A DNA stretch of 64,000 nucleotides from NCBI GenBank assembly GCA_963573385.1, contig CAUYLG010065829.1, forward strand, positions 1 through 64,000. The letters are read 5' to 3'. Source of the stretch: Cacajao melanocephalus (lineage: Eukaryota > Chordata > Mammalia > Primates > Pitheciidae). Numbering within the stretch: position 1 is the stretch's first letter; each line of letters opens with the position of its first letter. The notes under the pieces are model-generated. The model ran no database searches. It was not told the DNA's origin and saw nothing but the letters and a program-made list of their open reading frames with translations. The translations under genes and the position numbers were made by a program. Below are positions 39,413-52,867 of this stretch, piece after piece.

Positions 39413-42400
39413 GTATGCTTTATTCATGTTCTTTTTGTTTTTCTGTATTTGAAATAAATGAAGGTGGATTTAATGCATAAGTTGATTTTTCTACTTGCAA
39501 AGTCTCTACATTGATGAACTAAAATGTAAGAATATAGCTATTCCCTTTTATTAAAAAAATAAGCAATCACATCGTTATTTTTTATACATGGGGGAAAAGT
39601 AGCTCTTACGGTTAAATTTTTGCTTATTAGATAATTGTTTGAAAATGTCTTTTGCACTGTCTGTGATACAAGGAATTAAATGGCCTCTGGCTTCTTCATT
39701 TACATGTTAATGCCTAAAGTATCTGTTCTGCAAAACATTGTCCAAAAAATCATGTGTGCTTGGAAGCTTTGTTGAATAAAAATTTCCTGCCTTGATTATT
39801 CATCCTTTGGAGTTATTTCAAAGGGAAATACAAATAATTAAGAAGAAACTATGTTTCTGTAATCATATGTGGTTTTTCATGGCAACGAAGCACCATTTTA
39901 CTTCTCACATTATACGCAGCATCACAGCAAAATTTAGCATTTATAACATTCCTGGGTATCAACCAGCAGATCTGTTTATGAAGACAGGCTTCAGGGCCCC
40001 ATAATTAGCACTTTTTAAATCAATAGCATGTTGTTACATAGTTTTGAAGCTTGCTTATATGCTCCCATATAAAGTTGTCTCATCTAGATAAAAGAGTTCA
40101 AATACTAAATTGATGACTTTCAAAGTTAAAAGGAGAAAACATGGAGTCATCTTTTAAATAAAATATGATGCAAAACCTGTTATGTAAAACTGACATAAAT
40201 TGGAGTGGTTCTTACTAAAGGTAAAGGGAGAATCTTGAGCCTCCCTGTTCTTCTGGCTTTAGCAGCCCTCCCAGCTAGAGTCACAGCTGCCCTGGTTTGC
40301 CCAGGATTGAAGGGGTTCCTGGAACGCATGACTTTCAGGGCTAAAACTGGGAAAATCTTGGGCAAACTTGGACGAATTGTTCATCTACTTCCCCCAGATC
40401 CCAACGTAGCCCAAACTATGTAGACCACTCTCTTTGGAAACACAAGCTATATAGACAACTCAAGGAGACAAGAGCAAATTTTCTAGTGTGAAAACTGCAG
40501 AAGTCACCTTGATCAATTACTTCTGCATGACAATTTTAATAAATTGATAGCTCTGTAGTCACAATTCATGATTTATACATATCTCTCTCTCTACTTCTAT
40601 TTGCAATAGGAATACGATCCAATTAAATGTGCTATCAGAGTTTATAGGCCCCACCTGTTTTCTGCTGATGATTATTAGGCATCATAGGTGATGGTACTTA
40701 AAGATATTTGCCTCTTCATCCAAGCATTTTGCTACTCGCTTGGACTCTAATGATACTCTTTCTGCCATTCTTCCCTAGTTCATTAGTTTTTCAGGTTTTA
40801 GAGAGTCATACACACCTTTGAATGTCTGGTGGAAGTTTTAGCACATCAACTTCATTTTGTGTAATACTTCAGGGGTCTCCCAGATGCCCCCTAAAGCTGA
40901 TTTCAAAATACTAGGTTTCTATTTTTGCCCTAATTTCTATCAAATGAGAGAAACACTTTGAACTTATAGGACATTTCCTTGAATCCAGTGCAGAAAAGCC
41001 AAGTGGCAAAATTCCGTCTATAAAAATACGGTAAGGAATCCAAAATAAAAATCTGCTCCTCCTCTTGCTCCTTGATATTTCCTATTAATAACAGAAGTAA
41101 CAAGTTACCTGAAATTTTTGCAGAAGCGAGGACAAAGATCTCTAGAAAAAGGATGTTTATAAACTGTGAGTGTTTTAATGGTTTTTCCCTCCACTGTGGT
41201 GTCAGATGTTAAACAAGAGCAGCTGCTGATAATTTGTTGTAAGTTTGGGCCATAGAAATAAAAACTGAAAAGTAAATTTTGATTCCAATTTTCTTTTCCT
41301 TTTAACTCAACCAGGGAGCAGTTACTGCTTTATATTGATGGCCCTCTCCTTGTGTAAACATGGAGATAAGTGGAAAACTTATTTTGGGACAAGTTTCATA
41401 TGTGAATGTTTAGAGCTTTAACCTGAAATGTAGTTGGAATAGTATAAACAATTGGTTCTGAGAAGTGACCAGTTTCTTGTAATTGGAATACACCAAAATT
41501 TACCTGTCCTGAAGACCATGGGCTTCCTTTCTCTCATTCAAATTTAAAACATCACCTTGAATTTTTGTTGATGATGAATAGTACATTAAATTTTTATAAG
41601 TGGCCACATATTTCCTAAAGATGATCATTCTTAAGAAGGTTAACCACATAAAAACAGCCTTTCAGTTTAATAGGAAAAAAACAGCTGTTGCATTCATGGT
41701 TTTTAAAATAAAGTTTCTGATTGCTTAAAGAGTATGTAATTTTTTTTTCCCATTCCCAATTGATTATTCATTTATTGGAGTAGAGTTGAGAATAGGTTTT
41801 GGGAGTTGGACTTTGGGCAGTATTTTCACTTGGAATAATGGCAATTTGATCTTCAAGTTTGCTGGCATGTAAGGAAAGTTCTTAAGAGTCCTGCTATTTT
41901 CTTTCTCCATTCTTGGAAAACAAAGGTCGGCCTGTTGTTAAAAGTTTCCTACCAATATAAAGAAAAACCGTAAATATTTTAAAACACGAGCAGCCCTTTA
42001 TCAAAACCAGGGCTGATATTGACAAGGGCTGTTGTAAGAGTTATCAACCAATAACAGATCGGCAGAATGTATTGTAAAATGAAGTATTATAAGTTTTAAA
42101 TATAAGTGTAATGGACTTGTAGGTAATCTTCTAAAAGATTCTTCTTGATTTTTTTCTCTCCCCCCATTTTACTTTAGTCAGAAATTTTTCTGATTTCTGT
42201 TTGTGAGAGAATTATAAATCTTAGAAAACTCTGTCATCCAAAGAACAATAATCACCCCTTCCTGCTCTTTCCGTAGGAGACTAAGGGCTGCTACTAAAAG
42301 TTTTGGATGCCTAAGGTCATCACTGTAAAACGATATTTACAACTTTTTCCTAGGTCTCAAGATATGAATCACAAACTCTATCCCTTCATAACTTGTTTTT

Positions 42401-42773
42401 GAAAAATTAATGTGTTTTTATTTTCATCTGGCTTAATTAATTCCCCATATAATTCAGGCCCCATTAATGAAGACAATAGATTTAATGCAACAATAGGAAA
42501 CTCTAGTTATTCCACACTCAAAATTTTACTATGTATTATTTTCTACTCATCTCACATTGTGTTTACTAAATTTTCTTTTTTATACTTCTCCTTGATTTAC
42601 AATGCACTAAAAATTTATAATAATTTAAAAAATTAAAATATTAGCAATAAGTCATTTTCTAAGTCCTGGGTTAAAAATCTACCATTGGCATGTTGAGCTG
42701 GTGTTATGCTTAAGTTTAACCAGGTGTTCTATCATTGAATCTCATGATATCACTGATGTTGGAATTTACACAG
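39413..42773 (+). other. Intron B-C (3361 bp)
   Basis: It begins GTATGC and ends CACAG. I see no Alu, L1 or other recognisable repeat in it, so it is the longest repeat-poor stretch in the window. Candidate intronic regulatory sequence would be easiest to look for here, but I see no specific motif that I can support. Confidence 0.75.
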
Positions 42774-42842
42774 GGTGTTCAAGGCCCTCAGGGACCAGTG
42801 GGTGCTCCAGGACTCAAAGGCGATGGCTATCCTGGTGTGCCT
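42774..42842 (+). CDS. COL28A1: Collagen triple-helix exon C (probable COL28A1), G1G type
   Basis: The exon is 69 bp, phase 0/0. The peptide begins [15 protein letters not shown] and ends GYPGVP. The imperfection is G1G: Gly16-Asp17-Gly18, one residue between glycines. The acceptor TTTACACAG follows a weak pyrimidine tract; the donor CCT|GTAAGT is strong. It is separated from the next exon by only 94 bp. It is the only one of the six exons ending in proline rather than lysine. The reading frame stays open from 42735 through the exon and across the short intron, so retention would not stop translation at once but would shift exon D out of frame. Confidence 0.87.
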
Positions 42843-42936
42843 GTAAGTGGAACATTTTTTCCTTCACTTCCTCCCTTCCTTTTGGGTGTTGCATACTACA
42901 AGGATGCTCACTCGCTCCCTTACTATGTCATCTTAG
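42843..42936 (+). other. Short intron C-D (94 bp)
   Basis: It begins GTAAGT and ends CTTAG. The first half is pyrimidine-rich. It has no in-frame stop in the frame of exon C. Its length is 3n+1, so retention shifts the frame of exon D and reaches a TAG at 43020-43022. Confidence 0.88.
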
Positions 42937-43005
42937 GGACCTCGTGGATTGCCAGGACCCCCTGGGCCGATGGGTTTACGTGGAGTGGGAGACACTGGAG
43001 CAAAG
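42937..43005 (+). CDS. COL28A1: Collagen triple-helix exon D (probable COL28A1), G1G type
   Basis: The exon is 69 bp, phase 0/0, downstream of a 94-bp intron. The peptide begins [15 protein letters not shown] and ends GDTGAK. The G1G imperfection is Gly16-Val17-Gly18, at the same place as in exons C, E and F. The acceptor is CATCTTAG behind a C/T-rich tract, with a plausible branch region around CTTACTATG. The donor is AAG|GTAAGA. The GPPGPM segment is typical thermostable collagen. After this exon comes a 11.9-kb intron, so exons A-D form a 4.7-kb cluster set apart from E and F. Confidence 0.88.
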
Positions 43006-43224
43006 GTAAGATTTTAAAGTAGGCAACATACTAGCTTCCAAGAGTGTGCCTCTACGTAGGCAATTTTGGTAAAGATGAAATATTTTATTAGATAGAAAAC
43101 TAGAGGTGTCTGGAATAATTGATAAAGTTGTTTGCCCTTATCTATGGACTTCTGGTGAACTAATCTGAACATGTAGACTAACTTTATGGTTTGCCTTCTC
43201 CATCTCTGGTAGCAGCTCACACTC

Positions 43225-44030
43225 CTTGCTGCTTCCTCTTCTTATATTAAGATCAGGGTTCAAGTCAGAGCCCTCCTCTCTCCTCCAGCCACACTCGTTC
43301 CCTAGGTACTCTCATCCAGCCCCATGGCTTTAATCACTATCCACACATTGATGGCTTCCAAATACCTGTATTTTCTCCATTAAGATCTGGTCTCATGTAT
43401 CTAGTTTCTTACCATGTATCCCTTCTCGGGCTTCTCACAAACATCTCTAATTTAACATCCAAAATACAATCCTTGATTTTTGCCCTGCAACCCTGCAAAT
43501 GGCTCTCCCATGCTCAAGTCAGAAGGACTAAGCATCATCCTTGGTCTCTTCCTTTCCCTCTCCTTCCTCCATGCCTAGTCCTTTGGTAAGTCCTACCAAT
43601 GCTACTTTCAAAATATCTCTCAGCTCTGGCTCCTTTTCTCTTTCTGCATCTGCCAAGTAGACTATGCCATCTCTTACCTGGGCTGTAAAAATAGCCTCTT
43701 CACTGTTCTTCCTTCTATCCCACCTCTGTCCTCCTATAACTTCGTAGCAAGAGTGGTCTTTTAAAACTGTAAATCAGACTGTATACCATTCCTTCCTAGA
43801 AACACCTTGGTGGCTTCTCTTTGTACTTGGAACAGACTTTGAATACTTCCCATGGCTTTGAACACCCTTCATGCCCCAACTGCAGCTTCTGTCATTTCTG
43901 CAGTTTCTGTTATTTCTCCCCGGGGGGCAGGATTTTTGCTTTCTTTCTTCCTAACTTCATGTCACCAGACCTAGGTTACCATTCGGTAGGAGCTCTATAA
44001 CCTGTTGAATGAATGGAAAATGAATAAATG
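43225..44030 (+). mobile_element. L2 LINE fragment, sense, long
   Basis: CCCCATGGCTTTAATCACTA, AGCATCATCCTTGGTCTCTT, GAGTGGTCTTTTAAAACTG, CCTTGGTGGCTTCTC and a terminal CTATAACCTGTTGAATGAA follow the L2 consensus for about 800 bp. Confidence 0.8.
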
Positions 44031-44837
44031 ATCAATATTACCCTAAAGGGAAAATTTTTGCTTTGAAATATATATACTTAGTTTTTTGAATGTTTCCAGG
44101 TCACTAGAGAGAAAAGATGTTATATGTGCTAATGCCAACTTCTTCTCTTGGTTTTTGCCCCTGCCACAAAACTTAGAAGTGCCTCTTTGCTCTCTCCCAG
44201 CTAGAGTAAAAGATTGGAGACAGAAGGCACTAAATATCATCTTTAAGGGGAAATCTTGATACCTGCCCCATCTCTGCTTCTAGGGGTAATGATGAGAGTC
44301 CAGTAAGAATATATCCAGAAGTGCTGTGTACACTGTACAGAGAGGGTGAACCTGAGGTGCTCTGATAAAGGAGCTGGCTTAGTCTGACTCAGGACTACAT
44401 CAGATCCTTGAATAAGGCTCAACAGTATCAGTAAACTGCACCGAATTTGGATACTGATGTATTCTTTTTTCTTTAAGGCATAGCAGCTGTCAAAATGCTA
44501 AAATAAAAAAAAAAAAGATAAATTCAATAGGTAGACCTCATTATTTTCTGCTCTGAAGCAATGGTAAGAACTTGTATATTGAATATTTCTTTAGTTAGGG
44601 AGGTAGAAGCTTATTTCTATTTAAAATAAGACATGAATTATATTAAGTATATACTGGAATGTGTATATTCCAATGGAAACAGATGATCATTTATGTTTTC
44701 ACAGAGTAGATTATTATAAATTTTTAATGTAAGTAGACATGATGTTATATTAAATTATACAATTACGTTACTGCTTTACATTGAGCAATAATAATAAAGA
44801 CAGGCACTTAGGCACAGATAAAGAATATTAAAAAATT

Positions 44838-45131
<294 letters not shown>

Positions 45132-45800
45132 TAAAAACCTAATTCTTGTGAATATTTCACTCTGTCAGATTATCTGAGATACAGACTAAAACATTTACTA
45201 AATGATGTCATATGCCATTTTCCTCCAAAAGTCCCTTGTATTTGCCTTCATCTACATTTTAGGGGGAAAAAGGTAAGAAACAAGGTGTTCAAAACTTCAT
45301 CTTGCCTATTGCTTTTTTGAAATGGCTAATATGCTGCCAGAAGATGTATCTGAAGTGAAACTCCCATTGTCTGTGGAGTCCACATGGGAGGCTGAGTGGA
45401 AGCAGCGGTTCACGGTTTGCTTCCAGCTGCAGGCAGAACTCAAGCAGAAAAGCATTAGCTAGGACCTACCTGCCTGCCCACCTCCTTCTCAGCTGCTTTT
45501 CCTTCCTTCCATTGCCTCTTGTCTCTTCCCATGGAAATTATGTTGTTCAGAATTTCTCTAGCCCTGGAAGGAGATATTAGGAGAGTGAGCTGGTCTTAGA
45601 ATCAAGGGAACTTGGGTCATAAACTTGAAAATAAAGGAAAGTCTAAAAGTAAATGCCAGCTTTTAAATAACTTTAAAAATAATCTCTCCTTTTTTTTACA
45701 GAGGCTTCAACATCTCAATGTGGCCTTTTTTTCTGAAGAAAATTTTTGGAAACACACACACACAAATATACACAGAGCACTGGGGGTAGGGGGAGGGAGG

Positions 45801-45803
<3 letters not shown>

Positions 45804-45835
<32 letters not shown>
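45804..45835 (+). repeat. (GA)n microsatellite
   Basis: Pure GA run following GGGGAGGGAGGGGGA; a short (AC)n lies just upstream at about 45752-45764. Confidence 0.93.
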
Positions 45836-45837
<2 letters not shown>

Positions 45838-46009
45838 ATAGACAGAAACTGGCAAAGAAAGGAAGATAATTCCAGTTAACTTCGCCCTTCTGGCTTGGTA
45901 AAGTGGAGGGGAAATTCTGAAAATAGCAAAAATTGTCCATGGCAGCAGAAACACAGGACCCAAATGTGTGCAAAATTTCTCCCCTTTTGAGTTAAAATGA
46001 CAGAGAAAC

Positions 46010-46035
46010 TGTATGTGTGTGTATGTGTGTGTGTG
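46010..46035 (+). repeat. (TG)n-rich tract
   Basis: TATGTGTGTGTATGTGTGTG. Confidence 0.85.
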
Positions 46036-47059
46036 GTAGTATAACCATATGGATCCTGATATGTTTTTCATTTAAGCTTTGTGTAGTCACCTTAAAATTG
46101 TGGCCTTAAGGCATTAACTTACAAAACAAATGTATTTTGAAATGAGGAAACCATTGAGGTTGACAATGAATTTATGGTGGGTTTTTGTGCTGTTTAGTTA
46201 AGGTCACATGTGTTTAGCATATGACACAGATGTTAAACTCAAAGCTTCTGTGTTTCAAAACGTATAAAAAGCAGTCCCTCACATCTAGCACCCTTGTGGT
46301 TCTCCACAGCTTTTTTCCAAGCAGAAAAATTCCCTACGATATCTGTGGGTATTGTCCTTCTAGATGCAGTTACCTTTAATTTAAATCAAATTTGGCAAGA
46401 CTTTCTGAGAGATTTCAAAAATTCTGATAAAAACGACAACTTTGAAGGAGAATGTAGACACAGTTTTTAAACTCACCTTTGAAACATGCCGAGAAGAGGA
46501 ACTGATAATTTGGTTTCTTGCTAAGTGGGAAGTGTTCATCCAGTGTCCTCACTCCTAAATCCAATCTCCTGGCTTATTGATGGGGAAGCCAAGCTCCAAG
46601 ACCCTACCCATCACTGCCTACTTTTCTTCACTGGAGCCTTAGATATTAAGAGAACTTCTTGTAATTTGAGGACAAACATACCATACATCTCATTTCTCTT
46701 TGAGAAGCTGCAGATAACTCTGCTCCTGTGTTTTTACCCCCAAAGCTTCGTAAGGTACATGTAGCCCAAGGGCTGATTTCCTGATGTCCCTGAGTAGAAG
46801 AGTTTATTTCTGGCCTCATAGAAAAGGAATATAAGAAGTGGCTCTCCTGAGTTCCCTAAGGGCAGGTACAGCCTGCCACGCCCCTCTGTTAGCTATTTTC
46901 GGGCCCTCTCGGGAAGCTGGATCAAAGCCTTGGAGTGGTTGAAATTAGGCTGATCTTTGCACAGAGGAGATCTGGATTTGGGGTTAAGACCTCTTAACCA
47001 TCAAGTTGTTGGCATAAGTCTATGGGCAGAAAAGACTTGGATTGTTGTTGTTATTACAG

Positions 47060-47190
47060 GTATAATTACTCATTATTATAATGATTACGTATTACCTAAG
47101 TATTTCCAGAATATTATGACATTTTTAACAGTACCCCTGTTTTATAGATGAAGAAATGAAGGATCAGACAAGTTGAACAACTTGCCTCTT
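47060..47190 (-). mobile_element. MIR-like fragment, antisense
   Basis: CCCCTGTTTTATAGATGAAG then GACAAGTTGAACAACTTGCC. Confidence 0.6.
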
Positions 47191-49339
47191 TACAATGTAC
47201 ACATTTTTGATGCTATATTTGTTTTGTATATGAGAGGGGCTATGGATATGGATGATTGAATGAAAAACTAAATAGATGAATCAATCAGAGCAGAAAGCAT
47301 GACTTCCCTGATCCACAGATGCCCAGTCTCCTATGCTGTCCATCTTCTATCTAGGCAGTTTTGTGTGCAGTTGGGTTGTTTCTCTTTTCTCTTGTCAAAA
47401 CTTAAATTACATAAACAGTAAAGAGAAGTATAAATCTAAAACCCAAAAGAGTTAAATAATTTTCAGTAACTTTACATGTTTGCGTATTGTAAATACATGC
47501 TTTATTTGACAAAAGTGGCCCATAGTAATAAAATACAAGTCTATGTAGAATTCCACTGAGTATCATTATTCTAAAAATGTTCCCAGCATCTGAATTGCCC
47601 CTCTGTTCTCCGCAATGGCTCACATATGTACACTCCACCAACAGGCATTGGTGGAACAGAGGACCGATTCACACAGAGATACATTAGGAATGTGTGGATT
47701 CCACTGGCAGACATAGACTGGACAAGGAACTCCATTTTGAACAGTGTCCAACAAGGAGGGCTAGCCTAGGATACAGACTTAATGAAGTTAAGGGCCCATA
47801 ATTCCAAAGTGTACTTGAAGAAAGCCACCTCCCTGTAACATGACTGCAAAATTGCTTCAGGCTGAACAATCAGCCCGAAACAGAACTAATTAAAGCCAGA
47901 GCCATACAAAGTTTAGATGCCAGGCAGTTTGACCCAGAGGTTTCATAAAGGGTCATATCTAAGACCAGGAAAAGGTGACTTTTCAAGGTTACTCCCCAAT
48001 GCAGTTCCATGCCTGCTGTCTAAATTCTGAGCCGCACTCCAGTTCACCTCATGACTTCCAGTATTGCTTTCATCTCTCCTTGCTGTTTTCCTAGCTTTGT
48101 ATTTCTCTTCACATGAATATGTACACTCCCTTCAGCCCTGGAGACACTCGGTAAATCCCCTTAACATTCATCGCCCACATCACCATTAACACATTTTTAT
48201 TTTTAATCATGCAGACTTGGAGGAACTTTCTCCCAGTGGAAAATTATATTTAGTTTTAGTACAAGACAGCCTGCTCTTCTTCCTGTCATAAGGGCAGTAT
48301 CAGTGTTTCTGTTTTCAAGGTTTCTAACTAAGCTAAATAAGAAAGACTGTTCCTCTCCAATGAAGTTCTTGGCAAAAGGCAATCATTTGCTTATCTCTGA
48401 TGAGCTGATTTTGAGAAAAGATAAAAACAATCAACAAGAAGTTTTAAAATTGTCAGAGACTATGAGATACAGCGGTTTTGGGGTGAATATTAAAGTTTTA
48501 GGAGAGAAAGTGATTCAAGGAATTGAAAATACTTTAAAATACTTGGAAATTTAAAGGTGAAAAAATACTTGAGAGGAAATGTGATAGCAATTTGAGAACT
48601 TTGTTTTCTAGCATCTGTGTAATTATTTTCTCATCCACATGATGATCTTGCTGACAGTTGCTACCATCTTCCTATTCATATTAAAGGATGTCAGTGAGAA
48701 ATGACTGAGTCACGTGACAATGGTCATTCAGTAATCATTATAATAACATTGCCAATATCTGGCTTGTCTGTGCATATGCTTAGAATAAAGCCTCTGAAAC
48801 TTCCATTGACATTCTGACTACCACGAGTGAGGTATTCAAGAGGTACCTAACTCATGACATAGGTGGAATTACATAATTGTTTCCAGAGTTCTGCCTATGT
48901 TTGTGGTAGTTGGAGTAGTTATTTCTTAATTTTATTTAAAAACCAGAAAGAAAGAAACATTAAGCAGCTGCTATCATCACTCTGACTTCTACCTTATTTT
49001 AAAACCTAGTCATTCCTCAGTTTCATCATTTAGCAGAATCTTTAGAGTACCATTCCTTGGAACATCCTTAAGAGGCTGATTCTTTCACAGTGAATTTAAT
49101 TTGCTTTTATTGTCCCCAAGTAGAAAAGCATGAAATCACTTTTGGAACAAGAATATCTTGCTTCCACCATCTTCTCGAAGAGTGGCAGGAACTTAGCTGG
49201 CACAAAGGGAGAGAGAATGATTAAAGCCTCATTAGTGTGGGGGGGTGGGGTGTGAGTGAGAGGAAAATAATCTAATGGGCTGATTATTTCCTCAAAATTG
49301 TATTGATATTTTTAGAAAACCCATAAGGTATAATGGGTT

Positions 49340-49540
49340 GTTTCCTTGTCACTGCTCCACCTTGAAACCTTGCCACTTATTAGCTGCGTGACCTCAGCAA
49401 TTCATTTAGTCTTCCTGAGGCTTAGCACTCTTATCTGTGATTTGGGATAATAATGCCTACTTCACAGGTTTATTCTGATAAATTAATAGAATAATGTACA
49501 TAAAACATCTTTGTGAATTCTAACATATTAAAATATAACT
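49340..49540 (+). mobile_element. MIR fragment
   Basis: GCCACTTATTAGCTGCGTGA, TTATCTGTGATTTGGGATAA and TACTTCACAGGTTTATTC are clear MIR core. Confidence 0.78.
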
Positions 49541-49944
49541 AGTAGTGGTAGCCATGTTTTGTATCACTCTGCCAAATCAAGCACATTGTAGGATGGATAA
49601 GAAGACAGATTAAGAATTGGTATAGGTAGGACATCTGGAATGAGGCCAGTTAACATGTTGGAGTAAACCACAAAACCAAAGAGTAGCAATGGAGGGAAAA
49701 TGGGAAGGGAAGCCTTAGAGAGCTGGGTTCTTGTGCAGGTCATGTGGGACCAGTGTCACACAGGATGAATCTTAGAATCCAGGATATTCTTTCTTCTCCT
49801 TGAGAGAGTGTGGTTGGCAGTGCAGGGAAAGGACTTTCACAGTTTCACAGCCAAACAGCTGTGGTCTTTGCATTAAATGGCAGCTGGAAGAAAGTCTATG
49901 GAAAAGTTAGCATCTTATGTCTAGTCCCAGCCAACATCAAAATG

Positions 49945-50130
49945 GGAGATGGGTTTTGGAGTCATACCTGGGTTTGAATGGCTTCAGGCTGCCTAGTTTG
50001 TGGCAAGTCATGTATCCTGCTGTAGCCTCAGTTTCCTTATCTGTAAAATGGAGTAAGTTGATGTTGTTAAGATCAGGTAAGATAATGAATGAAAAGTGCC
50101 TGCTGCATAATAAACTTGATAAATGTTATT
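49945..50130 (+). mobile_element. MIR fragment
   Basis: AGTCATACCTGGGTTTGAAT and GTTTCCTTATCTGTAAAATG are MIR. Confidence 0.75.
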
Positions 50131-51455
50131 TTTATTTATTTATTAAAATAGTTTTAATATTAGCCAAAGTAAAGATTTACTAATGAGAATGTGAATATGT
50201 TTGCTCTCCTTTTTTTCTTCTTTCATTTAAAAAGGGAAAGCTTCAATGTATGATTTTTAGAACCATCATAAGATGATGTGTGTTTTTAAAGTAGTTAAAA
50301 TTATCCACTCTGCGGTTATGGTCTAAGTAGTCTTCACTGAATCACTTGTTAAGTTCACATACACAAGTACTGCAGATAGTCCTAAACTTGGCCATTTCCT
50401 GTGAAAATGAAAGCAGTATCTCTCATCTAGAATCCCTTTTGTGGGCCAAGAGGAAGTGATATGTCATCTAACAGTCCATTCTTCTTCTTTTGAGAGAGTG
50501 GGTACCTGGGGTACGGATAAGGGTAAGACTGTCGTCTTAGGAAAGTGATAGATGTCGTTACCAATGGTAACTAGAATTTGCTCGCCCGTCTGTTCATTAT
50601 CTCCTAATACAAGAGCTCCCTCTGCAGGCTCCAACAACCCTCAGCTGTTGCGTGGGAAGCTATGTCCAGCTATGCAGGAACCTGTTGTAATTTCCTTTAT
50701 TTGTGAATGTTGCTCTATCCAATGACAATAAACTGCATATCTGAAAATATCACAAGTTAATGCACTTCTTAGGTACCTATGGTGCTGCCTTATGACAAAA
50801 CCAGTGCTGTCAAGTGGCTGAGTGGGAGCTGCCCACAATCCTCTTGCTCACATTCACCAGGTGTGGTGGCTAACATGGACACATGGCCCATGGAACAACA
50901 AAAGATCATTTTCAAAGACCCCACCATAGTAGAGAGACTCTGCTTTGGTGGATTCTCAGATCATTAAGTGCCTAAAGTTCCCATCTATCAAAGTATGGAA
51001 CATATACACTGAGGAACAACCCTCATGCCATGTTACAGACCAATTCTAACATCTGCAGAATGTTAAAACTTGATTTAAAGTCTATTAGATTATTTTCCCA
51101 TAGTTTGAAAGATACAAAAGATTATTTAGATAGGTGAAACATAGCTATATGTCAACAATTATATGGATAAGGATGGACAGTTTGTTCCAGGTGAACACTG
51201 AAAGACCACAGATGACATGGAACACACCTTGAAATTCACTGGCTGAGGCTGTAGGACAGAAAGAACAGTAAGGTATCTACAGGGTCAGCTGTCCTATTGC
51301 AGTTGGCCTTCAGACACTCCTAAAGGTTGAGGGTTGGGGGAACTGAATAAGGGAGACTATGAAGGAGAAAATGAATAGCAACAGTGAGCATTGACAAGCC
51401 TGGTCTGAGCTAAACTAGAGACTTATTTTAACTGTTTTTCTCACTTGCTTTCCCG

Positions 51456-51482
51456 TGTGTGTGTGTGTGTGTGTGTGTGCAT
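51456..51482 (+). repeat. (GT)n microsatellite
   Basis: Twelve or so GT units. Confidence 0.93.
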
Positions 51483-51844
51483 GTGTGTATTAGTATGATT
51501 AATACTAGTTGAGGGGAGGTTTTAGCTCACATTCTCACAAGAAAAATATCATGAATTAAATAGTAAAGTATCAAATTTTTTCTTAAAACATACTACTTTG
51601 TTAAAAAAAATCTTGCCTTCTTTCCTTATCCCTATGTTAAAAAAAATATGTAACATTTGGTACATCCCAATAATATACACAACACATGTAAATTCTACTA
51701 ATGATGTTGAATCTACCTGTGTGCTCCTCCCCTTTGCCCATGTTTAATATCTTTAAAATCATGAATTATTATTAAGGAGGTCTATTACAGCAACACTTTC
51801 TCATGTTTACTGGAGAGACTTTTGCTGAATATTGTTTATGGATT

Positions 51845-52530
51845 TTTAACGATGGCATTACAACATTTTATTATGAAAATTATTAAGCATGCACGAAAGT
51901 GGAAAGACTAGTGAAATGAACTGTCATTTACTTATCACACTTCCTTAACAATTATCAACACATAGTTGATCTTGTTTTAGCTATATTCTCCACTCCTCCC
52001 CTCACTGCCTTATCCTGAAGCAATCTTCATGCATCACCCATATAAAGCTTTAGTATTTGTCACTCAAATGCAAGCACTCGTTTTAAAAACTTGACTGCAA
52101 TATCATTATTAAACCTAAAAAAATATTAACAACTCTTTAATGTAGCAAATATCCAGCATTCAAATCTTCGAGCTTGTCTCATCCATTTGCTACAATTGGT
52201 TTGTTTGGACTGAGTTCCAAATCATACCCACACATTGCATTTGATTGAGATAGCTCTTAAATCTCTTTTAATAAAAGTTGACTTGTGCCTTGTTTTTAGC
52301 TTGCAGTTTGTGAATATGCTATTTGTCCTCGAGGATTTGTTGATGATATCCTCATGGTGTTATGTGTTTCTCCATCTTCTTTCTATTATTGTAAGCTGGT
52401 AGATCTTGAGATGTGTTTACATCCAGGTTCAGTTTTTTCTTGGCCAGAATGTTAGTAGGTAAGGTGCTGCATTCTCTACCGCAGCACAGCAGGAAGCACA
52501 TGGTGTCTGGCTTTATCCTACCTACCCTCT
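51845..52530 (-). mobile_element. Old L1 3' untranslated region, antisense
   Basis: AATCTCTTTTAATAAAAGTTG, CTTGCAGTTTGTGAATATGC, TAAGCTGGTAGATCTTGAG, CATCCAGGTTCAGTTTTTTC and GCACATGGTGTCTGG match an old L1 3' region as I recall it. Confidence 0.55.
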
Positions 52531-52668
52531 CACCTCATCATGGAAGGGCATAGGTGAACAGAAATGAAAGAGAGGAAGCCATCAAATCTGGGGTGAGTTG
52601 GGGTGACTGGTCAAAGAGGAGTATTATTTTTGATAAAACATTCAATGATTTCAGGTAAAATTTATCTA

Positions 52669-52867
52669 ACTATGCTTACTTGTTTTGTTGGAGGGTGTCA
52701 AAATGTTTGGAAGAGATAAGACATCTCCCTTTTAAGATGTAGAAAACTGTGTGAATCAGTCAGGTGTAGCTGGAGAACTTCAGGCAGTGAACTTACACTC
52801 CCTTTGAAGGTACTTCAGAAGTACTCAAGAAAAGAGTGATAACAGAAATGTAAGTACTAGAGGGTTT
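52669..52867 (+). repeat. Direct duplication, copy 1 (upstream of exon E)
   Basis: From ACTATGCTTACTTGTTTTG to ACTAGAGGGTTT. About 94 percent identical by eye to 56128-56323, same orientation, with one 3-bp length difference. No transposon features recognised. Confidence 0.93.

Noticed and set aside
39261..39452. 63-residue open frame spanning exon B
   Set aside because: It reads exon B in the wrong phase, giving no Gly-X-Y pattern.
40290..40345. CCCAGGATTGAAGGGGTTCC stretch that resembles collagen codons
   Set aside because: Glycine periodicity fails after two triplets and no donor follows.
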